This document shows, piece by piece, positions 52,546 through 61,925 of a DNA stretch of 64,000 nt (position 1 is the stretch's first letter; each line of letters starts with the position of its first letter). A program made the translations under genes and the position numbers. The DNA comes from Cordylochernes scorpioides (taxonomy: Eukaryota; Arthropoda; Arachnida; Pseudoscorpiones; Chernetidae): NCBI GenBank assembly GCA_030710605.1, contig CP092880.1:20769791-20833790 (forward strand), in the 5' to 3' direction. The notes below the pieces were generated by a model that ran no database searches, was not told the DNA's origin, and was given only the letters and a program-made list of their open reading frames with translations.

Positions 52546-52554
52546 AATTCAACA

Positions 52555-52622
52555 CTTCCTTTAATTCAACCGAAAGCTCTGATCCCTTGGGGTGTTGAAT
52601 TAAAGAGGTTCGACTGTATATT
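52555..52622. repeat. Single MITE end (CAGTCGAACCTCTTTAATTC)
   Basis: On the minus strand TACAGTCGAACCTCTTTAAT then TCAACACCCC is a pogo/Tigger-like terminus, and an imperfect inverse (TTAATTCAACACTTCC) lies just left of it. The rest of the element is missing. Confidence 0.45.
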
Positions 52623-52629
52623 GGAGGAA

Positions 52630-53100
52630 GCTTAGATGGAAATTCTAGAGTTTATGATTTATATAGATGAAACAATTTTAAGGCACATGTGTTAGCATAA
52701 TAAAATTTATTAATAACATTTTATATTTACAGAAAACATTTCTCAAATAAATTAGTAGTTGCTTTTAACAATGTTTTTATCAATAGTAATCGAACCAAAT
52801 GAAAACCACTTCAAAATAAAAAATCCAATTAGAATTGAAAAGTTTATTTAAATGTATATACATGAATGTATTTCTAAAGACATATATTTGTAATTTACCG
52901 TAATTTCGAGAAAGATATTGTTTTGCTTTTAATTTGTTAACATGCTCTTTATAATATAAAAATTTATTTATTTATAAAAATGAAATTAGGTAGTTGAAGT
53001 CAAGGCTTGTCTCAAGTTCAGATGCTGAATATTTTGAAGTTTATTAAGGTGTTTATATTAAAATTTCAAATTTAAAATTATATTTACACAATTTTCTTCT
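52630..53100. other. Intergenic, AT-rich
   Basis: Nothing is recognised. Confidence 0.5.
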
Positions 53101-53104
53101 TGTA

Positions 53105-53175
53105 AGGAACAGTCGATGTTTTAATAAAACCTGTTGAAAGACGATTAAAAACCTGACAGCTAGCATTTTATCTAT
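53105..53175 (+). repeat. Single decayed arm of a Penelope-derived element
   Basis: AAACCTGTTGAAAGACGATT and AACCTGACAGCTAGC follow the arm at 24340-24380, with the GAAA replaced by TGACA. Confidence 0.5.
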
Positions 53176-53178
53176 ATA

Positions 53179-53678
53179 CTAGACGAATGACCCGGGCAAC
53201 GCCCGGGTTTACCCGATTAAATGTTTTATTCAAACACTATTCGTTACAATTATAAATTGGCGCCGTGGATGTCACTCTTGTGAAACGTCCCGCTCCAAAC
53301 TTTACAGTCAGATTAGTTACGATATAAATCTTCAAATCGAGCGAGCGTCTATAAATATTTCGATTTAGATCAAGTATTCTAATTATTAAGCGAACACACT
53401 ATTATTAATAAAATTTTGAGACGATTTCGATTTTAAACATATTTATAACCTTGATAGAGGGCGCTGTTCGTGAGCTAAGTGGAATAATTTGAATATATAG
53501 TTTTAATATTTAATTTATATATAATTTAAAATAGCCTATCGTTTTCCTCGTATTTTTTTACCTATGTATGGAAATTTTGGTTTGAATTAGTGAACTACTG
53601 TGAATTTGTATACCGGACATACAAACCAACAAACAAACAAACAAACATACAAACATTCATTTTTATATATATAGAAGA
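53179..53678 (-). mobile_element. Non-autonomous Helitron, family A
   Basis: On the minus strand it starts near TCTTCTATATATATAAAAAT and ends CCCGGGCGTTGCCCGGG, TCATTCGTCTAG, T. The CCACGGCGCCAATTTATAAT segment is shared with 51705 and 61735. tRNA-Gly lies 38 bases upstream of its 5' end. Confidence 0.85.
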
Positions 53679-53715
53679 TATAATATAAATGAGTTTTAAA
53701 AATTGTTTTAAAAAA

Positions 53716-53786
53716 TGCATCGGCCGGGAATCGAACCCGGGCCGCCCGCGTGGCAGGCGAGCATTCTACCACTGAGCCACCGATGC
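53716..53786 (-). tRNA. tRNA-Gly (anticodon GCC)
   Basis: On the minus strand GCATCGGTGGCTCAGTGGTA, a GCTCGCCTGCCACGCGGGC anticodon arm with GCC, then CGGCCCGGGTTCGATTCCCG and CCGATGC. The acceptor stem GCATCGG/CCGATGC pairs fully, A and B boxes are intact, the discriminator is A, and a T6 terminator follows. It would decode GGC/GGU. Two damaged copies with the same flanks lie at 60841 and 61619, so it may be a passenger of repeats rather than an ancestral locus. Confidence 0.93.
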
Positions 53787-54028
53787 GTTTACAAAATGGC
53801 CATATTTGGGTATTCATTCCATTCCGGATTACTCGGCGTAAAAAAAAAAGTTCTTCAAATGAAAAAAAGAAATAGCCAAAAATACTAAGCAAATTGTATC
53901 CAAAAATTTTCCTCAGGTTTATAAAAAGCGACATGCAAAATTTGGTCCCAATTGGTTCAGTAGTTTTTGAGTTTATCGCGAAACAGACAGACAGACAGAA
54001 ATTGACTTTTATATATATATATAATATA

Positions 54029-54586
54029 GAGATATAAAATTGAATGTCTGTCTGTCTGTTTGTCTGTACTCTATAGATTCAAAAACCATACATCCAATCG
54101 CCGTGAAATTTTGGGATATTATTAGGTATATCACCGGGAAGGTTTTTGAAAAATAATTTCCTGAATATCTTGAATATCCTTAGAGTTATTTGCAGATTTG
54201 TAGATTTAACTCGCAAGCAGCGCCCCCATTGTGACGATGATAACAAGTTTTCTTATCACTAAGTTTGATATCTTAAATATTATTTACCAAAAGTAAGATT
54301 ATCTCAGGATGACACGGCAATGTGACACGGGAAAAAATGTTCACTAGATAAAACTATGATTTTCTAATGTAGAAAATTAGGAAAGACAAAATTCAGGATG
54401 ACACGGCACACAGGGACCGGGAAAAAATGTTCACTTTATCGAGAGATTCAAATTTACGAGTTTCAAATTATCAAAATATATGTTTGTTTTTTTTTAATAA
54501 ATTTTTAGAGAATTGTTTTAACAAATGTTCGCTAGACAAACCTGTACTCGGGTAAAACCTCGGGCGAAGCCGGGTACGTCCGCTAG
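54029..54586 (+). mobile_element. Non-autonomous Helitron, family B
   Basis: The 5' region reads GATATAAAATTGAATGTCTG with a slightly altered first base pair. The 3' end is CTCGGGCGAAGCCGGGTACG, TCCGCTAG, T. The interior matches 24558-25169 in the opposite orientation. The partial 5'-end-like sequence at 53930-54020 (GAAACAGACAGACAGACAGA) may belong to another Helitron. Confidence 0.8.
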
Positions 54587-54693
54587 TATTAAAATAAAAC
54601 TCTTTGTGAAAAAAAAAATGCGTTTTAAACGCGCTTCTCAATTTTAATTTGAATATATAGAACTGTAAAAGGAATCAAAGTTATGATTTCAGC

Positions 54694-56244
54694 TTAGTTG
54701 TCCTTGGAGTTTACAAACTGTTCAAAATTGTAATCAGCGAGGTGCTCCGCTATGGGGAGTCGAACTGACACTGTTGTCAATTTGAACAGCTGATCTTGAG
54801 TGATGACATTCCATTTGTAAAGAAGCTTTGCCCTCTTTATGTCTTCCGAGAAATATTCTTCGATCATTTCAGCATAGAGGTCAGCATTCTGTTTGTAAAA
54901 CGACATCTCTGACTCTAGCTTTTGTCGGATCTCAACGGTGTTGTTGGATACAAAACTTGCCCTTTGGTTGAAATCCATTTCCAAGAGATAGGCCCTCAAG
55001 GAGATAGAACTTCTGCCTAGTTTGTGTCGTTGCAGTCTCTGCACCTGTATCTTACATTCATCCCACCATATTGACAAATCCTGTGGGAATACTGGTTTAT
55101 ATGCCTCAGGGTTTTGAAGTAGAAAATATTTCCCAATCTGGTTTATTATATCTTCATATCTATAGACACCATTAATAACTGGACTATACTGTAAGAGTTG
55201 GACCAGATCAATATCATGGGCTGCTCTCAGTAGCATTTTCAATAAAATAGTTCCAAACCATGTTGCTCTATGGGCGGCTAAGGTAATAATTTTAAAACAA
55301 TCTTTGTATTCGACATCCACCTGGACTCCAGCTTCAACTAGAAGTCTGATGATTTGATAGTGGTGATGATTGATTGCCAGTGATAGTAAAGTGCCACCAG
55401 CGTTGTCTCTAGCGTTGATATCGGCGCCTGAATTTAACATTTTGATATTAATAGTACTATCATTTTCAGGCGCGAACATCAACGGAGTCTGACCCTCATT
55501 ATTCCTAACATTAACATCAAACCCGGATTTAAGGAAATATTCTAGAATTTCAGGGGACTGGCTACTTGCAGCATAAAATAAAGCAGAGTTTCCTGTTTCA
55601 TCTACATGTTTAGTATCAGCTCCTGCATTCAATAAACAGTTGAAACAATCGACATTCCCCATCTTGGCTACCATCATTATGATAGAAATTCCATTATCTT
55701 TCTTGGCATTGATGTCCGCCGCTTTCTCTATAAACAATCGAAACAATTCGCTATCATTTATTTCTTCAAATAATTTAAGAAATGGCGTTGTAATAGAATT
55801 GGAAATATTTACATCTGCTCCAGCTTCAACAAATTTACGAATCAAATCTTTATATTTTTGGTAAATTGCGGCATTCTCTCTAATTTCCAATTTCCTTTGC
55901 ACATATTCCTCGTAAATTGCGGCATCTCGTCTGATTCTCAACTTCCTATTCACCCAATCCATAATTGCATACAACAGTGGAACCCAATTGCTAATATCTT
56001 TGATATTTACATCAGCTCCCGCGTCAATAAGATAACTTGCTATGGATAGCTCGCGGCCCATAATAGCATAATGTAAGGGGGATTGTCTATAACCATTCAG
56101 GAAGTTCACATCTGTCCCTGCCTCTACCAGGTACTGAACTAAGTCTTGATGGCCTTTACGGGCAGTCAAGTGCAGTGGTGAATTCCCTCTTTTGGTCTTT
56201 ACATTAATATCTGCGCCAGATTCTAACAACTCCTTTACCTTCAC
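54694..56244 (-). CDS. Ankyrin-repeat protein (possible host gene or pseudogene)
   Basis: The 516-codon frame is open with no intron. Ankyrin repeats cover residues 1-311: one partial and about eight repeats with the G.SPLH.A..G....V..L...GADVN pattern (for example 19-50, 52-83, 216-248, 250-280). One repeat is stretched by an internal duplication (101-131, R-K-L-x-I-R..AAIY). Residues 390-516 are an unrecognised helical C-terminus. The frame's first codon is GTG, not ATG. The nearest upstream in-frame ATG (56278-56280) is followed after 11 codons by TAG (56245-56247), then this frame. So it is a nonsense mutation, an exon whose acceptor is that TAG, or a pseudogene. Ankyrin repeats bind other proteins. 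I cannot name a function. Confidence 0.75.
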   Translation of the reverse strand: MKVKELLESGADINVKTKRGNSPLHLTARKGHQDLVQYLVEAGTDVNFLNGYRQSPLHYAIMGRELSIASYLIDAGADVNIKDISNWVPLLYAIMDWVNRKLRIRRDAAIYEEYVQRKLEIRENAAIYQKYKDLIRKFVEAGADVNISNSITTPFLKLFEEINDSELFRLFIEKAADINAKKDNGISIIMMVAKMGNVDCFNCLLNAGADTKHVDETGNSALFYAASSQSPEILEYFLKSGFDVNVRNNEGQTPLMFAPENDSTINIKMLNSGADINARDNAGGTLLSLAINHHHYQIIRLLVEAGVQVDVEYKDCFKIITLAAHRATWFGTILLKMLLRAAHDIDLVQLLQYSPVINGVYRYEDIINQIGKYFLLQNPEAYKPVFPQDLSIWWDECKIQVQRLQRHKLGRSSISLRAYLLEMDFNQRASFVSNNTVEIRQKLESEMSFYKQNADLYAEMIEEYFSEDIKRAKLLYKWNVITQDQLFKLTTVSVRLPIAEHLADYNFEQFVNSKDN

Positions 56245-56259
56245 CTAATTTTCATTTTC

Positions 56260-56880
56260 TATTTCCAAAAGTAGAGCCATGTATATTCGGAGGGAGAATT
56301 TTTTTTATATAATTAATTTAATAAAAGATGAAATAAAAATTACATAATAAAACCCAATTTGAAGCTGTTTCTTTACATTTCTATGATGAGAGAGTAAGAT
56401 TTCAATAAAAATATTATTCACAGAAGAATAAATTTATTTTAATTTTTTATATTAAATAATTTATAATTTAATTATTTTTATTTTTATATAACCTACAGGT
56501 TCATGTAGCGCAGAACGCCAACTACGCTTTATTTTTCGAGCAAACATCCACTCTCAACTGAATCGATTTTATGAATATATTTCTTTATAAATCGATTTTT
56601 ATTGAAAAATATTTTCGATTTTTTATAAAGAAATATATAAATATATGTGGTAATTTAAGAATCATAATACCTGTGCAAATACTCACCACCCCTTCTTACA
56701 CCCCCTACTCTAATATTGACTTTCAATCATTGTACCCAATCCTCCTTTAATCCATTAACTTTGTATGTATCGTTTTGGTGTGTTCAAATAAATACAAAGG
56801 TACATCTATAGAGATCGTAGCAACCAAAACTAAACTACCGAAACCAAAACCTGAGATCAATCGACAGACACCGCGGCGCT
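56260..56880. other. AT-rich DNA upstream of the ankyrin frame
   Basis: It would hold the minus-strand promoter. An inverted pair around 56570-56640 (ATATTTCTTTATAAATCGAT and TTTTATAAAGAAATATATAA) can form a hairpin. No convincing TATA/initiator pair is seen on the minus strand. Confidence 0.35.
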
Positions 56881-56884
56881 AGGT

Positions 56885-57316
56885 CCGATGACGTATCGCT
56901 TGAGCATATAAAAAGGGCTTGCCCCACAACCAGAGTTAGTTGGAGTTAGTCAGTTAGAGTTGGTTAGTCAGTTCAGTGTTGCAAGATAGCAGACAGCAGC
57001 AGCAGACATGTCGTTAGTAAGTGGCCGCCGGCCGCAAGGTCGCTGCGTTCTCTCTCTCTCTCTAATGCCTCGGATTACCCTTTGAATCGTCTGTGTGCTT
57101 TACCACTCACCTCCATCATGACTGCGCAATCACCATCTTACCCCACGACTCAATACAGTAAACCAAAATGCCAAAATACCACAGCAAAGGAATAAAGTCG
57201 ACAGCATTCGACATACAGTCGACAGCATTCCACAGAGTCAACACGATTTCGACATAAAGTCGACAGGATTCGACATATATATATATGTAGATATATAAAA
57301 AAGCGCCATAATGAAT
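56885..57316 (+). promoter_or_regulatory. LTR-like promoter module with TATA, start codon and splice donor
   Basis: TATA-like GCATATAAAAAGGGC (about 56906) is followed about 35 bases on by repeated TTAGTCAGTT words, a likely start region, then ATGTCGTTAGTAAGTGG (57008), which is an ATG four codons before a GTAAGT donor. A pyrimidine-rich U5-like part and AAGTCGACAGGATTCGACAT near 57260 follow, as in the LTR-like segments at 4.3 and 38.2 kb. It is either an LTR or the first exon of a host gene cut by the gap. Confidence 0.45.
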
Positions 57317-57404
57317 ATATATTTTTCAATGTTGACAAATAATTTCAAAGAGTACAATTTAACACGAGTGGCTATGGTTTATATACATTTCAAGAATATT
57401 TAGT

Positions 57405-57754
57405 TGGAGTTAGTCAGTTAGAGTTGGTTAGTCAGTTCAGTGTTGCAAGATAGCAGACAGCAGCAGCAGACATGTCGTTAGTAAGTGGCCGCCGGCCGCA
57501 AGGTCGCTGCGTTCTCTCTCTCTCTCTGATGCCTCGGATTACCCTTTGAATCGTCTGTGTGCTTTACCACTCACCTCCATCATGACTGCGCAATCACCAT
57601 CTTACCCCACGACTCAATACAGTAAACCAAAATGCCAAAATACCATACAGTCGACAGCATTCCACAGAGTCAACAGGATTTCGACATAAAGTCGACAGGA
57701 TTCGACATATATATATATGTAGATATATAAAAAAAGCGCCATAATGAATATAAT
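57405..57754 (+). repeat. Tandem copy of the promoter module, ending at a gap
   Basis: It repeats 56941-57316 with a fixed offset of 464 bases (ATG at 57472 against 57008). It lacks the TATA and about 35 bases near 57650. It ends at the assembly gap. Confidence 0.85.
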
Positions 57755-57854
57755 NNNNNNNNNNNNNNNNNNNNNNNNNNNNNNNNNNNNNNNNNNNNNN
57801 NNNNNNNNNNNNNNNNNNNNNNNNNNNNNNNNNNNNNNNNNNNNNNNNNNNNNN
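57755..57854. other. Assembly gap (100 N)
   Basis: Exactly 100 N with GATC directly on its right side. The 116- and 80-residue frames reading through it are meaningless. Confidence 0.98.
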
Positions 57855-58052
57855 GATCGTTCCTCTCATTACCATAACCCCCAACATTTTAACTTGATTA
57901 CTTCTCGAATTTCTCGAACCTTTTTCAGCGTAAGCTCGTTTCATAAATTACCTATATTATATTTACAGTGTGTTTGTGTGATATAAACTGTATATTTCCC
58001 TATAATCAATATAATTTAAGATATCAATTTTCCTTTGTATAGAATAAACTAA

Positions 58053-58350
58053 GGGGTCGGTGGAAGGTGGTCTAAACTGTTGGTTCTCGACCGCTACGAC
58101 CTGGGTTCGATTCCCGCATTGGGCACTTTTTTTCTGATTAAAAGTGCTCTAAAGGCCTCCGATTCTTGCAAAAGTGTAACCCCACCAGCGAGTGCAAGTA
58201 ACTAAACAGGGCTCTGGCACATTTGTAAGTGAAAAGTCGAACTGCTTTTCACATGTGTAGACATGTGGTGCACTTACAGTAATAAAAGCAGTCGCCTACT
58301 TCTACCCACCATAATTATCATGGCCTGTAGCACGTGTACTAGGGATGAGC
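58053..58350 (+). mobile_element. tRNA-headed SINE
   Basis: GGGGTCGGTGGAAGGTGGTC, GGGTTCGATTCCCGCATTGG, the shared body, and CACGTGTACTAGGGATGAGC at the end. Confidence 0.88.
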
Positions 58351-58422
58351 AAAAAATAGAATAAACTATCAGAGTAATATATTGTTAAATTTAAGAAAAC
58401 CTTTTTACACTAATTTTAAATA

Positions 58423-58702
58423 CACCTATCCCCCGATTTACACGGTAGATACGTTCCTGAGAAAAACGTGTAAATCGAAAATTAAAAATTTATTTAAAAA
58501 AATAAATACAGACACAGTGTGCGTGTGCAGCAAGTCAGCACATAAGCTCGGGATTCCTCGTGAGATGTGTACACAGCGCATGTGTTTAATCACAGTAGCA
58601 TTTAGTATAGTGCGATAAAAACAAAAAAAAAAAAACTTATTTGGAAAACGTGTAAAAGTGAAAACGTGTAAAAAAAGTACCGTGTAAATCGGGGGATAGG
58701 TG
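58423..58702. repeat. MITE, family M5 (CACCTATCCCCCGATTTACA)
   Basis: It starts CACCTATCCCCCGATTTACA and ends TGTAAATCGGGGGATAGGTG, TA on both sides. The inner arms AACGTGTAAA also pair. There is no transposase. Confidence 0.85.
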
Positions 58703-58784
58703 TATAGTGGTTGGCAAAACTGTATATTTCCCTATAATCAATATAATTTAAGATATCAATTTTCCTTTGTATAGAATAAACTAA

Positions 58785-59082
58785 GGGGTCGGTGGAAGGT
58801 GGTCTAAACTGTTGGTTCTCGACCGCTACGACCTGGGTTCGATTCCCGCATTGGGCACTTTTTTTCTGATTAAAAGTGCTCTAAAGGCCTCCGATTCTTG
58901 CAAAAGTGTAACCCCACCAGCGAGTGCAAGTAACTAAACAGGGCTCTGGCACATTTGTAAGTGAAAAGTCGAACTGCTTTTCACATGTGTAGACATGTGG
59001 TGCACTTACAGTAATAAAAGCAGTCGCCTACTTCTACCCACCATAATTATCATGGCCTGTAGCACGTGTACTAGGGATGAGC
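58785..59082 (+). mobile_element. tRNA-headed SINE (second unit of the duplication)
   Basis: It is the 732-bp-offset copy of 58053-58350. Confidence 0.88.
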
Positions 59083-59154
59083 AAAAAATAGAATAAACTA
59101 TCAGAGTAATATATTGTTAAATTTAAGAAAACCTTTTTACACTAATTTTAAATA

Positions 59155-59431
59155 CACCTATCCCCCGATTTACACGGTAGATACGTTCCTGAGAAAAACG
59201 TGTAAATCGAAAATTAAAAATTTATTTAAAAAAATAAATACAGACACAGTGTGCGTGTGCAGCAAGTCAGCACATAAGCTCGGGATTCCTCGTGAGATGT
59301 GTACACAGCGCATGTGTTTAATCACAGTAGCATTTAGTATAGTGCGATAAAAACAAAAAAAAAACTTATTTGGAAAACGTGTAAAAGTGAAAACGTGTAA
59401 AAAAAGTACCGTGTAAATCGGGGGATAGGTG
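59155..59431. repeat. M5 MITE (second unit of the duplication)
   Basis: It is the 732-bp-offset copy of 58423-58702. Confidence 0.85.
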
Positions 59432-59479
59432 TATAGTGGTTGGCATCTCACGCTTTGTAACACTCTTTATAAATATATC

Positions 59480-59980
59480 TTTTAATTCGAATATATACAA
59501 CAAAACACACAGTGCCATCTATCTGTTAGAATGTGAAGTAAAAACTTTTGAGAGGTTTGGTTGACTCAACAGTACTGGGTCCAATTGGCAAGATTCCATC
59601 ACTGATGAGCCAAGTCTTCCCAACATTTCTCATGTTCCATTTAACACCCTCTTCGCAGAGAAGATCGAGAAATACTTCGGTTTTATGCATTCTTAAAGGG
59701 AGAGGTGTCCCTATCACAATACAAATATGTACTAAAAGTTGCATATCTCCTTTCAAGTAGGCATTAAAACAATACAGTTTGTTTCACCCCAGTACAAAAG
59801 GTAAAGAGGATGATAAAGAATTAGCCACAACAGACCAATTTTTGCAATTTCAGACAAAAACCAACCTGTATACAATGGATTGATCTTTTCCCCATATATA
59901 GGAAAAGCCGTGACATCTGGCAGTCGATTTTACAGAGTAATTGTTCTAGGATATTATATATTTGAAATAATTTAAAATAT
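59480..59980. other. Stretch without a recognised gene
   Basis: A minus-strand frame of 76 codons (59526-59756) has an even amino-acid composition and could be an old coding fragment, but I find no motif. CACTGATGAGCCAAGTC at 59600 resembles the M1 interior. Confidence 0.3.
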
Positions 59981-59996
59981 TTATTTAACATATATA

Positions 59997-60264
59997 CAGT
60001 TAAACCTGTCTATAGCGCTCCTTCTTGGGACTCACAAAAATAGGGTCCTTTAGAGAGGGGATGCTATAGGCAGGTCATTTTTAATGTAAATCGCATCGTA
60101 CTACATATTTAAAATCGGGCGCTATAGAGAGGAAGATGCTATTTAGAGAGGGTGCTATAGACAGGTAACTTTTAATGTAAATAGCATCGTACTACGTATT
60201 TAAAATCGGGCGCTAAAGAGAAGGAGGCGCTATTTAGAGGGGGCGATATAGACAGGTTTAACTG
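59997..60264. repeat. M2 MITE with an internal duplication
   Basis: CAGTTAAACCTGTCTATAGC to ATAGACAGGTTTAACTG, TA flanks. The interior (TTTTAATGTAAATCGCATCG...AAATCGGGCGCTA) is present twice, about 107 bases apart. Confidence 0.8.
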
Positions 60265-60499
60265 TATTCCATAATAAGTATATAACAATATTTAAATTAT
60301 CAAATATGCATTGTTTTGGAACATACAAACTCTATAAAGCGGGGCTATCTGGAGGCCGACTTCAGAGCGTTTGTTCCAGAACAACATATTTAAAAATTAA
60401 ATATATTTTATATAACATATATATATGTTATATTAATAAAAGAATTCTGCTGTTTGATTTAGGAATATTATTTTCTAATTATTTTCTGGATACATGAGC

Positions 60500-60760
60500 A
60501 TCATTATGATATAGTTTTGCAGTCGTGGCAATAATTAAATGAAATTAGTTATAAAAAATAGCTTTCATTGAGCTAGATGTAATATAGAAAACATAATTTG
60601 AGAAAAGTAATGCCTGGGTTAAGGCGTAAGAATAAAAAATTGGAAAACTTATTTACATAATGTACAAAAGGTTTGAGCCGGCCATCGGGAAACAACAACA
60701 ATGAGTTTTTATTGGGGAGGCATGACCTCTGGCGGTCGATTTAACAGAGTATTTGAATCT
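60500..60760 (-). repeat. LTR-like repeat P
   Basis: It shares GCAGTCGTGGC, AATGCCTGGGTTAAGGCGTA, ATTTACATAATGTACAAAAG and GACCTCTGGCGGTCGATTTA with 25205-25480 (same orientation) and 36810-37092 (opposite). Confidence 0.55.
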
Positions 60761-60814
60761 ATGAAATATTTAAATATTAATATATACAGTTATCAGCGTC
60801 ATGCACAATTCTTT

Positions 60815-61548
60815 CTTAATTCTGTCACCGTTTGCTTTTGGTTCAGTGGTAGAATGCTCGCCTGCCACGCGGGGGCCCCGGGTTCGATTCCCGGCCGATG
60901 CATTTTTTTTTTTTTTACAATTTTTAAAACTCATTTATATTATTAAAATATATGTGCTTTTCCTGTCTATGTACAGATTTATGGTCTATGTACACAAGTG
61001 TACAAGTATGTATACAAGTTATTTGCAAATTGCCTGGCAAATATGCCCTTTCGCTCGCAAGCAGCGCCTCTAGCGGTGAAGATGGGAGGTAATATCAGCT
61101 GACCTAATGGACATGTAAAACGTGTTTTAACAGGACATAGAGAAAAATCTGGAAAATATATTTTTCGGATTTTTAGTCAAGAAAAATAAATTGACAGGTT
61201 CTGGGAAAAAAAGTAGTTGTTTTTTATTCAGAAAATGATGATGACAATATTGCTGTATCATATTTGATTATCAGATACAAAATTATATCCAGAAAAATTC
61301 CAAAGAGCAGAGACCACGGGTGAAGCCAGTTCATTTTTAGTATGCAGGAACAAAATTCTAACAGAAAAACATTCATTCGAGCAGAAGACACAAAGCCAGA
61401 TCATCTCTTTATAAAAATATCGCTTCTCAGACACAAAGTTTGGAACGGGACGTTTCACAAGAATGACATCCACGGCGCCAATTTATAATTGTAATGATTA
61501 GTATTTGAATAAAAGCATTTAATCGGGTAAAACCCGGGCATTGCCCTT
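60815..61548 (+). mobile_element. Family A Helitron-associated segment with tRNA-Gly remnant
   Basis: TCTGTCACCGTTTGCTTTTG, a tRNA-Gly remnant (60841-60902), AAAACTCATTTATATTAT, then the family A interior (CAGAAAATGATGATGACAAT, CCACGGCGCCAATTTATAAT) and the start of the 3' hairpin CCCGGGCATTGCCC at 61531-61550. The final CTAG is missing, because the next segment begins there. Confidence 0.65.
60841..60902 (+). pseudogene. tRNA-Gly(GCC) pseudogene, 5' end lost
   Basis: GTTCAGTGGTAGAATGCTCG, CCTGCCACGCGGG and GGTTCGATTCCCGGCCGATG are present. The first nine bases of the acceptor stem are replaced by CTTTTG, and an extra G is in the variable region. The 3' flank (T run, AAAACTCATTTATATTA) matches that of the intact gene at 53716. 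Confidence 0.88.
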
Positions 61549-61549
61549 T

Positions 61550-61825
61550 CTTAATCAATTCTGTCACCGTTTGCTTTTGTGAATGAAATAAATACCCAAA
61601 TATGGCCATTTCTCATAACCATCGGTGTTTCAGTGGTAGAATGCTCGCCTGCCACGCGGGTTCGATTCCCGGCCGATGCATTTTTTTTTTTACAAATTTT
61701 AAAACTCATTTATATATTATACAAGAATGACATCCACGGCGCCAATTTATAATTGTAACGAATAGTATTTGAATAAAAGCATTTAATCGGGTAAACCCCG
61801 GGCATTGCCCGGGTCATTCGGCTAG
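61550..61825 (+). mobile_element. Second tRNA-Gly plus Helitron 3' end unit
   Basis: It repeats TTCTGTCACCGTTTGCTTTT, then AATACCCAAATATGGCCATT (as upstream of 53786), the tRNA-Gly remnant, AAAACTCATTTATA, and directly the family A 3' end CCACGGCGCCAATTTATAAT...GCCCGGGTCATTCGGCTAG with T after. Confidence 0.7.
61619..61680 (+). pseudogene. tRNA-Gly(GCC) pseudogene, internal deletion
   Basis: It has the acceptor 5' strand (CATCGGTG), D arm, anticodon GCC and a GTTCGATTCC B box. About ten bases (GCGGCCCGGG-like) between the anticodon stem and the T arm are missing, so the cloverleaf cannot form. Confidence 0.88.
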
Positions 61826-61925
61826 TAACATATATACATGAAAATACAATAGAAGAAAAAAATAAAAATATCAGATGTTGATATTAAAAACAAAGTAGGC
61901 ATATCCTGACCAGGCACATTTGTCT

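Larger units (their letters stand above)
57985..59448. repeat. 732-bp tandem duplication
   Basis: 57985-58716 and 58717-59448 are almost identical, including identical 78-codon frames at 58382 and 59114. I noticed only a poly-A length difference (near 58622 and 59352). Each unit holds a SINE and a CACCTATCCCCC MITE. Confidence 0.95.

Noticed and set aside
54694..56244. Ankyrin frame as a venom-type ankyrin protein
   Set aside because: Only the ankyrin repeats are shared with such proteins. The frame is far too short and lacks any other diagnostic region.
57594..57986. Frames of 116 and 80 codons across 57755-57854
   Set aside because: They read through 100 N and have no sequence support.
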